From assembly GCA_016934095.1 (NCBI GenBank), contig JAFGTO010000502.1:1-11972 (forward strand): 11,972 nucleotides of DNA. The letters are read 5' to 3'. How positions within the stretch are numbered: position 1 is the first letter of the stretch; each line of letters opens with the position of its first letter. The notes beneath the pieces are model-generated. The model saw nothing but the letters and a program-made list of their open reading frames with translations. It did not search any database and was not told where the DNA came from. The translations under genes were made by a program, and so were the position numbers. Source of the stretch: Candidatus Glassiibacteriota bacterium (GTDB lineage Bacteria > Gemmatimonadota > Glassbacteria > GWA2-58-10). This document shows positions 1 through 5,763 of the stretch, piece after piece.

Positions 1-30
1 ATACTGTGGCAGTAGTGGGGAAAGACCACG

Positions 31-45
31 CCGGCTGACAGCCGG
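31..45. terminator. Short GC-rich hairpin downstream of the PurF-like gene
   Basis: CCGGCT (31-36) pairs perfectly with AGCCGG (40-45) across a three-base loop. The hairpin lies 60 bases beyond the stop of the PurF-like gene. On the minus strand it is followed by CGTGGTCTTTCC, a poor U-tract; on the plus strand it is followed by TATTTAACT. It could end transcription from either side, but it is not a textbook intrinsic terminator. Confidence 0.3.
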
Positions 46-104
46 TATTTAACTATAACTCAGGCTGCATCGATCGGGTGCGGCAAGGCCAATCCGGGAA
101 TAAG

Positions 105-1421
105 TCAGCTTATGCCCCAGCAGGAAAGGCAGAGCTCTTCCAGGGGCTTGCCGCTGGCCTCGGCCAGGTCTTCCGGCAGGGCGAAACCCACGCTGTCCAG
201 TCCCAGGAACTTCCTGACATCATCCTCATTGCTCATCCCCATCCTCACAAAGAGGATCTCTTTCTTCTCCTTGGTCGTCTTGCCGTAGCCGCATTTGTCC
301 CTCAACAGCGGGCAGCCTATCCTGGCATGGACTTCCCGGGCGCCGGCGCTCTTGAGCCTGGGCACGTGGCTTTCCTTGGTCTGGGTGCCCCTGACAATGG
401 AATCATCCGTGATGACGATCTTCTTGCCCTTGATCAGCGAGGTAAGGGGGATCAGCTTCCTCCTGGCTTCCTCTTCCCGCTCTTCTTTGGTCCCCTGGGT
501 AAAGCTCCTGTCCGCGTAATCGTACTTGACAAAGATCCTGGTATGCGGTATGCCGGCGGCCCGGGCATAACCGAGGGCGTAACCTATCCCGGAGTTGGGG
601 ATCTCGGAAACCAGGTCCGCCTCGACCGGGTACCTTTCGGCGAGTATGGCCCCGATAGTGTTTCTGAACTGCTCCACGGAGACACCATCGATGATCGAGG
701 CTGCATTTGCGGTATAGACCCACTCGAAGGTGCCGTATTTTACCGGCTTCACCTCGAGCTGCTTGACAGTTTCGAAGCCCTTCTCGTTGATCAGCACGAT
801 TTCGCCGGGCCTGACATCCCTTACGATCTCGATGTCCAGGTTGGGGAACGCGCAGGACTCGGAACAGACGACCCAGCTATCTTCGTTCCTGCCGAGGATC
901 AGGGGCTTCCTGCCCCATCCCCTGGCAGCGATGATGCCGCCCTTGGTCAGCAGGGCCAGGGAATAGTCGCCGCTGATCCTCCGGCTAAGCTGCTCGATAC
1001 CGTCCACCGGGCCGTTGAGCGCCAGGATCTTACCGACCAGCACGATGTCCGGGATGTAGGTCGGGTCGTAGTGGCCGGTAAAGGAATGCCCCTCTCTGAG
1101 CAGCTCCTCTTTGAGCTCCCCGGCGCTCATCACGTTGCCGTCGTAAGCCAGCAGGAACTCGCCGTATTTGGACAACTCGCTCACGGGCTGCCTGTCGCCG
1201 GAGCTGACAACCCCTAGGCCGAGGTGGCCCTCGATACTTTTCAACTGGTCGAAATTAAATTTTTCCCTGAGCTTTCCTTTATGGTGGTCGTAGGACATCT
1301 TGCCGTTATGGACCACCGCCCAGCCGCAATATTTCTGCCCGCGGTGCTGCAGGTAGGAAGTCCCCCAGACCAGGTCCCTGATACAGTGTTCTTTTGAGTA
1401 TATGCCGAGAAACCCGCTCAT
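105..1421 (-). CDS. PurF-like amidophosphoribosyltransferase homologue with a degenerate glutaminase domain
   Basis: This 438-residue protein matches PurF, which makes phosphoribosylamine from PRPP and glutamine in the first step of purine synthesis. The phosphoribosyltransferase half is well kept: the PRPP loop IVITDDSIVRGTQT (335-348), the flexible loop DRSFTQG (304-310) and IPNSGIGYALGYARAAGIP (274-292). The N-terminal half is recognisably the class II glutaminase fold (LQHRGQ at 24-29, SGDYSLALL at 150-158). However, the usual Cys nucleophile after Met is Ser2 (MSGFLGIY), the HxRY block reads HLGLG (66-70), and the HNG oxyanion block reads YDG (93-95). Two C-terminal cysteine sites typical of Fe-S PurF proteins remain (Cys377, and CLSC at 431-434), but a third aligned ligand is Gly230. 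The start is firm: AAAGG lies 7 bases upstream, the family begins here, and an in-frame TAA lies upstream with no other ATG. It may be an ammonia-dependent or repurposed PurF. I withhold the symbol purF because glutamine use is doubtful. Confidence 0.88.
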   Translation of the reverse strand: MSGFLGIYSKEHCIRDLVWGTSYLQHRGQKYCGWAVVHNGKMSYDHHKGKLREKFNFDQLKSIEGHLGLGVVSSGDRQPVSELSKYGEFLLAYDGNVMSAGELKEELLREGHSFTGHYDPTYIPDIVLVGKILALNGPVDGIEQLSRRISGDYSLALLTKGGIIAARGWGRKPLILGRNEDSWVVCSESCAFPNLDIEIVRDVRPGEIVLINEKGFETVKQLEVKPVKYGTFEWVYTANAASIIDGVSVEQFRNTIGAILAERYPVEADLVSEIPNSGIGYALGYARAAGIPHTRIFVKYDYADRSFTQGTKEEREEEARRKLIPLTSLIKGKKIVITDDSIVRGTQTKESHVPRLKSAGAREVHARIGCPLLRDKCGYGKTTKEKKEILFVRMGMSNEDDVRKFLGLDSVGFALPEDLAEASGKPLEELCLSCWGIS

Positions 1422-1813
1422 CTCTAAGCCTTTCCGATGACTATGCCGAACCGGTTAAAAAATCCCTCTTTTTGCCATAGATTAACCTGTTTTCCCCTCG
1501 GTATCAAGAGTTATTTAGGGCCGGCGCCGAGGGTACTTCAACCCGGGGACAGTCCCTGCCTGAAAAGCAGCGCCCGCTGTCCGGCGGCAGGCAAAGATCC
1601 GTGTTTTTTCAGGGAAGGAATATCCTGGAATTGGCTAGCGGGCGCATTCCCCGCAGCTTGGCTCACGGGGAGCCTTCAATCCCGGCCCGGGGCCGGGTTG
1701 CCGGCAGGGAGCCTGTTAAGCAGGAGTGTGCGGATTTTCACCAGGGAGACAGCCCTGCCGCCTGGCAGGCCGAAAGATTTTTTCATGCTTGCAGGAAGTT
1801 CCCGAACCGGATT
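1422..1813. other. Non-coding gap between the transglutaminase-like and PurF-like genes
   Basis: No convincing gene is seen in these 392 bases. The open frames across it have shuffled, Pro/Arg/Ser-rich translations. It holds the promoter at 1479-1507 and several GC-rich inverted repeats: CCCGGCC/GGCCGGG at 1681-1697; CCTGCC/GGCAGG at 1754-1769; and a nested pair, CAGC/GCTG at 1568-1579 inside CCTGCC/GGCAGG at 1555-1591. On the minus strand the inner hairpin of the nested pair is followed by GCTTTTC, so it could be a weak terminator for the transglutaminase-like gene. That would leave a 3' untranslated region of over 200 bases. Confidence 0.5.
1479..1507 (-). promoter_or_regulatory. Probable sigma-70 promoter of the PurF-like gene
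   Basis: On the minus strand TTGATA (complement of 1502-1507) is separated by 17 bases from TAATCT (complement of 1479-1484). The -35 matches five of six consensus bases; the -10 matches only three. It lies about 60 bases upstream of the ATG at 1421, leaving a leader of roughly 50 bases. No other plausible pair was seen in this gap. Confidence 0.45.
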
Positions 1814-3712
1814 TTACTCGGCAGCCAGGACGACCTTGTGCTCGGGCCCCGGTCGGCCGAACTTGTTCCTGGCCCTGGCCTGCAGGAAATTCTGGCCCGG
1901 GTGGAGCTCCCAGGAAAAGACCGGCCCTGTTTCCCGCCATTCGCCGTGGTCGAAAGCGACCTCGAAGGTGAGGAAGTTTGGCGCAACGGTCTCGAGCTGT
2001 ACTTTGAGCCGCCGGCCCGAGTCCTCGTAGAGGTGTATGAAAGCCTGGTTCAGGGTCCAGAAGATGTCTCCCGGCCGGTCGGTGAGGATGGAAAAGAGGT
2101 ACCTTTCATCCACCCGGCCGTCTTCCCTCAGCCATTTCTTCCCCCGGTCGTACTCGTCCTCGACCATCAGGTAAATGAAGTTCCGGTAAGCGTAGGGGAC
2201 CTCGAGGAAGTTGTTGCGGTTCTTGTAGGCGACCCAGGCGTAGCCATCCTGGCGGTACCTGTAGAGACCATCCCTCTCCCGCCTTTCCAGGGTCACTTTT
2301 TCGGCCCTTTGCCCGGTGCCGAAAACCATCTCCATATCCACTCCCTGGTTGCGCCAGAACTCCCGCCTGATCTCGTTGCTGTTAAGCGGCACGGCTTTAC
2401 CGCGGACCCGGAAGTAGGAGTTGCGGCTGGGGTCGATCTGGACCCACTTGCGCCAGTAGTTGGACCAGACATCCAGGGTACCGTGGCCGGCGCTGGTCAT
2501 CTTGCGGGCGGTCCAGCCGAGCGAGGTGTAAAGCTGTGCCAGGGTGAACGACAGGTAGGTGCAGTTGAAGGTCTGCCCGGCCAGGCCGTGCTCCAGCACG
2601 TAAAACGCCTGGGGCCTGATCAGTGCGGGCCTGCCGAAAGGCACGTTCTCGGCCAGCCACTCGTTGAGCAGCAGCATCTGTTCGAACTCGTTCCTGCCGG
2701 GGGCGATTATCTCATCGAGGCGGAATCGTTCTCTCAGCCTCTGCAGGTCGGGATTTTCATATTTTTCGTAAAAGAAAGGGTAGCGCGAGCGGACGATGCG
2801 CGGGTTGTCCAGGCCGAGGCAGGTGATTTTCAACCCGTCCTGCAGGGGGTACTCCCGGCCCGGGGCGAGACCGTACAACTTGCCCGGAAGCTCCACCGGT
2901 TCCGGGCCGCACATTTTCCTGATGTCGGCCAGCCTGGCCTGCTTCTGCTGCCGGTGCACCTCGGGCAGGTCTGCTCTTATCCGGGCTATGCTCTCCGCAT
3001 CCAGCCCGCCCCTGAACAGCAGGTGCCCGAACCTCTCGGCATCCGCCAGGTCGAGCAGGATCGGGGTGGAGCTCAGGTCCCCCCCTTCTCCTATCCCGAA
3101 CAGGGCGACATTGAAGCCCCAGACCTCGCCATCCTCCGGGGCGCCGAAAATACCGGCCACAGGGATGAAAACCTCAGCTTTGAGCCTGCCGCCCTCGCTG
3201 ACTACCGCGGCCGTCCAGTCCGCAGACCAGGATTCATCGAAGACACGCATGTCCTGCCTGCGGCCGGCCGGGTCGATGATGAACTGGTAATAGACACCGT
3301 GCCGGTGAGGAGGGTCGAGGCAGATGCGCACGTGGGGCCCGCCGGTCAGGTCGTGCTCCCCGGACAGGTAGCATTGCCCCGGGTTTTCGGCGGCGTCGGC
3401 CCCGGGCAGGTCGAGGCTGAACATCAGGCCGGCACCGTCATAGAGCACGCCGACCGCAGCCGCGGCCGGGGAAACCCCGGTGTCTTCCGCACGGAATAAC
3501 TTCTTTATCACGCCGGCATTTTCCCAGGCCGGCTCATCCAGGTCGCCATCGAACAGGGGCATTTCATCCACCCTGGGGACTTCCAGTACAATCCCGGCAG
3601 CCGGGTCGGGCCAGGGAAACCCCTCGAGCCGCGGCCTGCCCTGTTCACCTTTACAGCAAAGGCCGGCAACCAGTAAAAGCGCCGGAAAAGTAATAAGCAG
3701 AAGTCTGTTCAT
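1814..3712 (-). CDS. Exported CBM9-like/transglutaminase-like fusion protein
   Basis: The product has 632 residues counted from the ATG at 3712. The start MNRLLLITFPALLL gives a compact Sec signal. It ends in LVAGLCC, which resembles a lipobox but has Leu or Cys at -1, so lipidation is uncertain. Residues about 45-235 look like a CBM9-type beta-sandwich (FDGDLDEPAWENA near 54-66, AEVFIPVAGIFG near 179-190, WGFNVALFG). After a helical linker comes a transglutaminase-like core at about 330-435: APGRNEFEQMLLLNEWLAEN, then FNCTYLSF with Cys384, AGHGTLDVWSN with His410, and WVQIDPS with Asp427. This is the complete Cys-His-Asp triad. The last 65 residues look like an Ig-type beta domain. Such folds cleave or crosslink peptide bonds outside the cytoplasm; the substrate is unknown. 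A strong promoter lies upstream. Confidence 0.85.
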   Translation of the reverse strand: MNRLLLITFPALLLVAGLCCKGEQGRPRLEGFPWPDPAAGIVLEVPRVDEMPLFDGDLDEPAWENAGVIKKLFRAEDTGVSPAAAAVGVLYDGAGLMFSLDLPGADAAENPGQCYLSGEHDLTGGPHVRICLDPPHRHGVYYQFIIDPAGRRQDMRVFDESWSADWTAAVVSEGGRLKAEVFIPVAGIFGAPEDGEVWGFNVALFGIGEGGDLSSTPILLDLADAERFGHLLFRGGLDAESIARIRADLPEVHRQQKQARLADIRKMCGPEPVELPGKLYGLAPGREYPLQDGLKITCLGLDNPRIVRSRYPFFYEKYENPDLQRLRERFRLDEIIAPGRNEFEQMLLLNEWLAENVPFGRPALIRPQAFYVLEHGLAGQTFNCTYLSFTLAQLYTSLGWTARKMTSAGHGTLDVWSNYWRKWVQIDPSRNSYFRVRGKAVPLNSNEIRREFWRNQGVDMEMVFGTGQRAEKVTLERRERDGLYRYRQDGYAWVAYKNRNNFLEVPYAYRNFIYLMVEDEYDRGKKWLREDGRVDERYLFSILTDRPGDIFWTLNQAFIHLYEDSGRRLKVQLETVAPNFLTFEVAFDHGEWRETGPVFSWELHPGQNFLQARARNKFGRPGPEHKVVLAAE

Positions 3713-3716
3713 GGCG

Positions 3717-3722
3717 ACCTCC
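3717..3722 (-). promoter_or_regulatory. Ribosome binding site that sets the transglutaminase-like start
   Basis: GGAGGT lies four bases before the ATG at 3712. It overlaps the in-frame ATG at 3724 and so cannot serve that codon. The site favours MNRLLL over MEVAMNRLLL and gives a normal short n-region for the signal peptide. Confidence 0.7.
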
Positions 3723-3827
3723 ATGGCCCGGTGGCCGTAAAGTCAGCATTATCCTGCCGGATCGTGCCCGGCTGCTGCTGTCGTTCCGGCCGGATTATCC
3801 CAGGGCTGGAACCGGCAGCGGTTATCT

Positions 3828-3856
3828 ATTGTACGCGGGCTTGATTTCGGTGTCAA
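3828..3856 (-). promoter_or_regulatory. Near-consensus sigma-70 promoter of the transglutaminase-like gene
   Basis: On the minus strand a perfect TTGACA (complement of 3851-3856) is followed after exactly 17 bases by TACAAT (complement of 3828-3833). Together they match 11 of 12 consensus bases with ideal spacing. It points at the gene starting at 3712 and implies a leader of about 110 bases. CCGGCCGGAT occurs on both sides, at 3786-3795 in the leader and at 3873-3882 just upstream of the -35. Confidence 0.8.
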
Positions 3857-3964
3857 GTTTAAGCGTCAGGCTCCGGCCGGATCCGCCGGGCTTTTCTCCG
3901 GCCAGGGGGCGCTGAGCTGCCGGGAAAAAGTCCTGCCGGCTTACCGCAGGCTGCCAGAAGATCC

Positions 3965-3994
3965 TTGACAGCGGATAGATAATATACTTATTTA
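3965..3994 (+). promoter_or_regulatory. Possible promoter of the methyltransferase gene
   Basis: A perfect TTGACA (3965-3970) is followed after 18 bases by TATTTA (3989-3994). A better -10 sequence, TATACT (3983-3988), lies only 12 bases away, too close to pair with this hexamer. A second TTGACA at 4012 has no good -10 at usual spacing. The direction and AT-rich setting fit a promoter, but the exact pair is uncertain. The leader would be about 170 bases. Confidence 0.35.
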
Positions 3995-4153
3995 CCCTCA
4001 CCAGCAAAACCTTGACACATTTCGCTCTTGTCTTACCGGACTGTCCGACCTCTCTGCAGGAAAATAAAAAAGACCCTCAACAGTATCCTGAGACGGAGAA
4101 TGACCCGGCGCAGGTAAAGCTGCGTGGAGGCTCTGCTGTCAAACGGCAGGAAA

Positions 4154-4159
4154 AAGGAG
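4154..4159 (+). promoter_or_regulatory. Ribosome binding site favouring a TTG start for the methyltransferase
   Basis: AAGGAG sits nine bases before TTG at 4169. The longer frame begins at GTG 4124, preceded only by AGG nine bases away. The stronger site and the usual short N-terminus of the family favour the TTG. Confidence 0.55.
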
Positions 4160-4168
4160 ATTCCCGGC

Positions 4169-4747
4169 TTGAAAACCTACATGGATTTTCTGGTGCAGTT
4201 TGTCAGGAACCCGGAGGTCATCGGGGCGGTGGCACCGAGCTCGAAAACCCTGGCCAGAAAGATGATCGACCGGATCGATTTCAGCAAGATCGACGTGGTT
4301 GTCGAATACGGGCCGGGAAGCGGAAGGATTACCAGGGAGCTGGTAAAAAAGCTGAGGCCGGGCACGACTTTTATCGCCCTGGAGATAAACGAATCGATGT
4401 ATGAGAGTATCAGGAGAAACGTACCCGGAGTGTCTGTTTACCGGGATTCGGTGGTAAATATCCGCAAATACCTGGAGAAACACAATAAGAGATACGCTGA
4501 TATAATAATCAGCGGGCTTCCCTGGGCTTTCTTCTCCAATCAAAAGCAAAACGAGATCATGAGGAATACCCTGGATGTCCTGGCAGACGGCGGGGAATTC
4601 GCCACCTATGCGTATCTGCACGGAACGCTGCTGCCATCCGCAAAAAGGTTTAAAAACAGGCTCTACCAGGATTTCGCCAGGGTGGAGCAGTCATCCGTGG
4701 CCCTGCTGAACATACCGCCCGCCTTCGTCTACCACTGCAGAAAATAA
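4169..4747 (+). CDS. PmtA-like phospholipid N-methyltransferase (class I SAM-dependent)
   Basis: The product has 192 residues from TTG 4169, or 207 from GTG 4124. It opens with FLVQFVRNPEVIGAVAPSS (7-25), the hallmark N-terminus of bacterial phospholipid N-methyltransferases related to PmtA. These methylate phosphatidylethanolamine toward phosphatidylcholine on the inner membrane face. SAM-binding motif I is VVEYGPGSGRIT (44-55). The acidic residue after strand 2 is Glu72 in ALEINE. The motif IV region is IISGLPWAFFS (113-123), and the C-terminus NIPPAFVYHC (181-190) is also typical. There is no transmembrane segment. The fold is shared with KsgA-type rRNA dimethylases, but the N-terminal and C-terminal signatures favour the lipid enzyme. 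It stands alone, divergent from the transglutaminase-like gene and convergent with the next gene. Whether it adds one, two or three methyl groups cannot be seen. Confidence 0.82.
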   Translation: MKTYMDFLVQFVRNPEVIGAVAPSSKTLARKMIDRIDFSKIDVVVEYGPGSGRITRELVKKLRPGTTFIALEINESMYESIRRNVPGVSVYRDSVVNIRKYLEKHNKRYADIIISGLPWAFFSNQKQNEIMRNTLDVLADGGEFATYAYLHGTLLPSAKRFKNRLYQDFARVEQSSVALLNIPPAFVYHCRK

Positions 4748-4961
4748 TGCCGGCAGGATCGCCGGCGGCTGCGGAAAGATCCTCCCAAGGTCATTGTCAA
4801 ACATCCGGTAACCGTGGAACAGGACCCGAGACACCGGGCGGAAATTTGCTCCGGGAGTAGTGGTACGCCATCTGACCGCAGCGCTGCATGCAAAAGACAA
4901 TCAGCACACCGGTATGTACTTTTTTCCGGCGACGGTGCGGACCGCCTGTCAGAGGAAGATA
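4748..4961. other. Convergent intergenic gap with a GCCGGC inverted pair
   Basis: These 214 bases separate the ends of two convergent genes. GCCGGC occurs at 4749-4754 and again at 4761-4766, able to form a six-base stem with a six-base loop directly after the methyltransferase stop. No U-tract follows, so terminator function is weakly supported. Nothing else was recognised. Confidence 0.3.
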
Positions 4962-5285
4962 TCAGGCCATGTCAAGTATCTTGATATCTACCTGAGGGAA
5001 TTCGCGCCGGAATTCTTTGAGGGAGCGGAAACAGGTGAAGCAGTTATTATCGGTTGAGCCGCTATATCCGGTCTTTCCCCTGTAATCATCGATAAACTCG
5101 CAAGTGATCCCGCCTGTCCTGGCAAACACGAAACCGTTGGTCTCGTAGTTGCCGAACCCCGAGTAGCGGACTCCTATCATGCTGAAAAGCCTGCGCACTT
5201 CCTCCAGATAGGGAAGAATAAAACCGTTCCGGCAGTCGATCACCCGGATTTTCTGGTCCTGATTGACAGTTGTCGCTGTAGCCAT
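4962..5285 (-). CDS. Small cysteine-containing protein of unknown function
   Basis: I do not recognise this 107-residue protein. The ATG at 5285 was chosen because AGGTGG lies nine bases upstream; the frame is open to an ATG at 5351 that has no good binding site. The protein is soluble, with no signal or membrane segment. It has four cysteines: Cys18 (VIDCRNG), Cys62 (ITCEF) and a CxxC pair, Cys82/Cys85 (NNCFTCF). The middle is Gly- and aromatic-rich (RYSGFGNYETNGFVFAR, 40-56), and the predicted beta-rich pattern ends with a charged helix (RSLKEFRREFP). The codon pattern and the clear binding site argue that it is real. The four cysteines could bind zinc or act in redox, but that is inference. 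It is transcribed divergently from the giant sensor kinase and shares its upstream region. Confidence 0.65.
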   Translation of the reverse strand: MATATTVNQDQKIRVIDCRNGFILPYLEEVRRLFSMIGVRYSGFGNYETNGFVFARTGGITCEFIDDYRGKTGYSGSTDNNCFTCFRSLKEFRREFPQVDIKILDMA

Positions 5286-5294
5286 GGATGGTTC

Positions 5295-5300
5295 CCACCT
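5295..5300 (-). promoter_or_regulatory. Ribosome binding site for the small cysteine protein
   Basis: AGGTGG lies nine bases before the ATG at 5285. It supports the 107-residue form over the 129-residue frame from 5351. Confidence 0.55.
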
Positions 5301-5489
5301 GTCCTGTTGAGTGAAAAGTAAAAAGATCAAAGCGTTATTCTCTGCGGACATCCCATAGCCCCGCTGGAGATTTGGATTTGCAAGCTTCGTGCCATCACCC
5401 GGATTTTTCCCACCCTGGCAAGGCAGTTTGCTCTGGAAGAAACGAGGAGAAGAAAAATTTGTGCAGGGAGAATGACTGCGGAAAATCGC

Positions 5490-5513
5490 CCTGGGAAATT
5501 TTTCCTGGGAAAT
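5490..5513. repeat. 10-base direct repeat, possible operator
   Basis: CCTGGGAAAT occurs at 5490-5499 and 5504-5513, a 14-base period. The spacer also creates a small inverted repeat, GGAAA/TTTCC (5494-5505). Its place between two divergent genes suggests a regulator site, but chance cannot be excluded. Confidence 0.35.
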
Positions 5514-5599
5514 GGCATCTGTAAAAAAAGAAAATCCGTAAAAACACTAAACTCTCTAAGATATCACGGGATCCGGCGGTGAATTTTGCATATCAAAAA

Positions 5600-5628
5600 T
5601 TGATTCTTTTTATTTATTATGATATGAT
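5600..5628 (+). promoter_or_regulatory. Sigma-70 promoter of the sensor kinase
   Basis: TTGATT (5600-5605) is followed after exactly 17 bases by TATGAT (5623-5628). They match four and five of six consensus bases and lie in an AT-rich stretch. Transcription would begin near 5635, giving a leader of about 130 bases before the ATG at 5764. Confidence 0.65.
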
Positions 5629-5751
5629 TTGAATGTTGACAATTTATTCTCAAAAGAGAACTCTTGCCGGCCGGTTGGGTTGCAAGGCAAGGGAACCACA
5701 GGATGCCTGCAGCGGGCCGGGGCTTCAAGGTTTCCATCAGCAGATCACTCC

Positions 5752-5755
5752 GGAG
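5752..5755 (+). promoter_or_regulatory. Ribosome binding site that sets the kinase start
   Basis: GGAG lies eight bases before ATG 5764 but only two before ATG 5758. It therefore favours MPERKPTYRELEQ as the N-terminus. The open frame extends up to TTG 5629, but that 45-residue extension is low in structure and overlaps the likely transcription start. Confidence 0.6.
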
Positions 5756-5763
5756 CTATGCCG

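Larger units (their letters stand above)
3713..4168. other. Divergent control region between transglutaminase-like and methyltransferase genes
   Basis: This is 456 bases between divergent genes. It holds the strong minus-strand promoter (3828-3856), two perfect plus-strand TTGACA hexamers (3965-3970, 4012-4017) and repeated CCGGCCGG palindromes. A 61-codon minus frame (3822-4007) overlaps the strong promoter and resembles no protein family I know, so I do not call it a gene. No tRNA or known riboswitch core was recognised. Confidence 0.5.
5286..5763. other. Divergent control region upstream of the sensor kinase
   Basis: About 480 bases lie between the small cysteine gene and the kinase. The half next to the kinase is much more AT-rich than the genes around it. 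It carries the promoter at 5600-5628, a 10-base direct repeat at 5490-5513, a further TTGACA (5636-5641) without a good -10, and a leader hairpin pairing CTTGCC (5663-5668) with GGCAAG (5686-5691). No clear minus-strand promoter for the cysteine gene was found. The best pair is TTTACA, 16 bases, AAAAAT, which overlaps the direct repeat. A 63-codon minus frame at 5327-5518 looks non-coding. Confidence 0.5.

Noticed and set aside
2..52. Short open plus-strand tail at the window edge ending at TAA
   Set aside because: Sixteen codons cut by the window edge are too few to tell a gene end from chance.
78..1217. Plus-strand open frame of 379 codons over the PurF-like gene
   Set aside because: It is a shadow of a gene with unmistakable PurF motifs and has no ribosome binding site or family signal.
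1601..3499. Long plus-strand open frame of 632 codons
   Set aside because: It is antisense to the transglutaminase-like gene, which has clear domains, a signal peptide, a ribosome binding site and a promoter. The plus translation is Pro/Val/Gly-rich without motifs, typical of GC-rich shadow frames.
3873..3894. GC-rich hairpin followed by TTTT on the plus strand
   Set aside because: It looks slightly like a terminator, but no plus-strand gene ends upstream of it, and the stem has only five clear pairs.
3822..4007. Minus-strand frame of 61 codons in the divergent gap
   Set aside because: It overlaps the near-consensus promoter, has no clear ribosome binding site and resembles no known small protein.
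4012..4404. Plus-strand frame of 130 codons overlapping the methyltransferase
   Set aside because: It runs out of frame through the conserved N-terminus and SAM motif of the methyltransferase and shows no protein features.
5327..5518. Minus-strand frame of 63 codons, and an AGCGGGGCTATGGGATG stretch recalling a c-di-GMP riboswitch end
   Set aside because: The frame shows no coding signs. The riboswitch resemblance is limited to the AGCGGGG part; the conserved GACGCAAAGCC segment and paired stems are not found in order.
5629..5763. In-frame 45-codon extension of the kinase from TTG 5629
   Set aside because: It begins right at the -10 element and before the likely transcription start, lacks a ribosome binding site and adds no domain; GGAG eight bases before ATG 5764 explains the start better.
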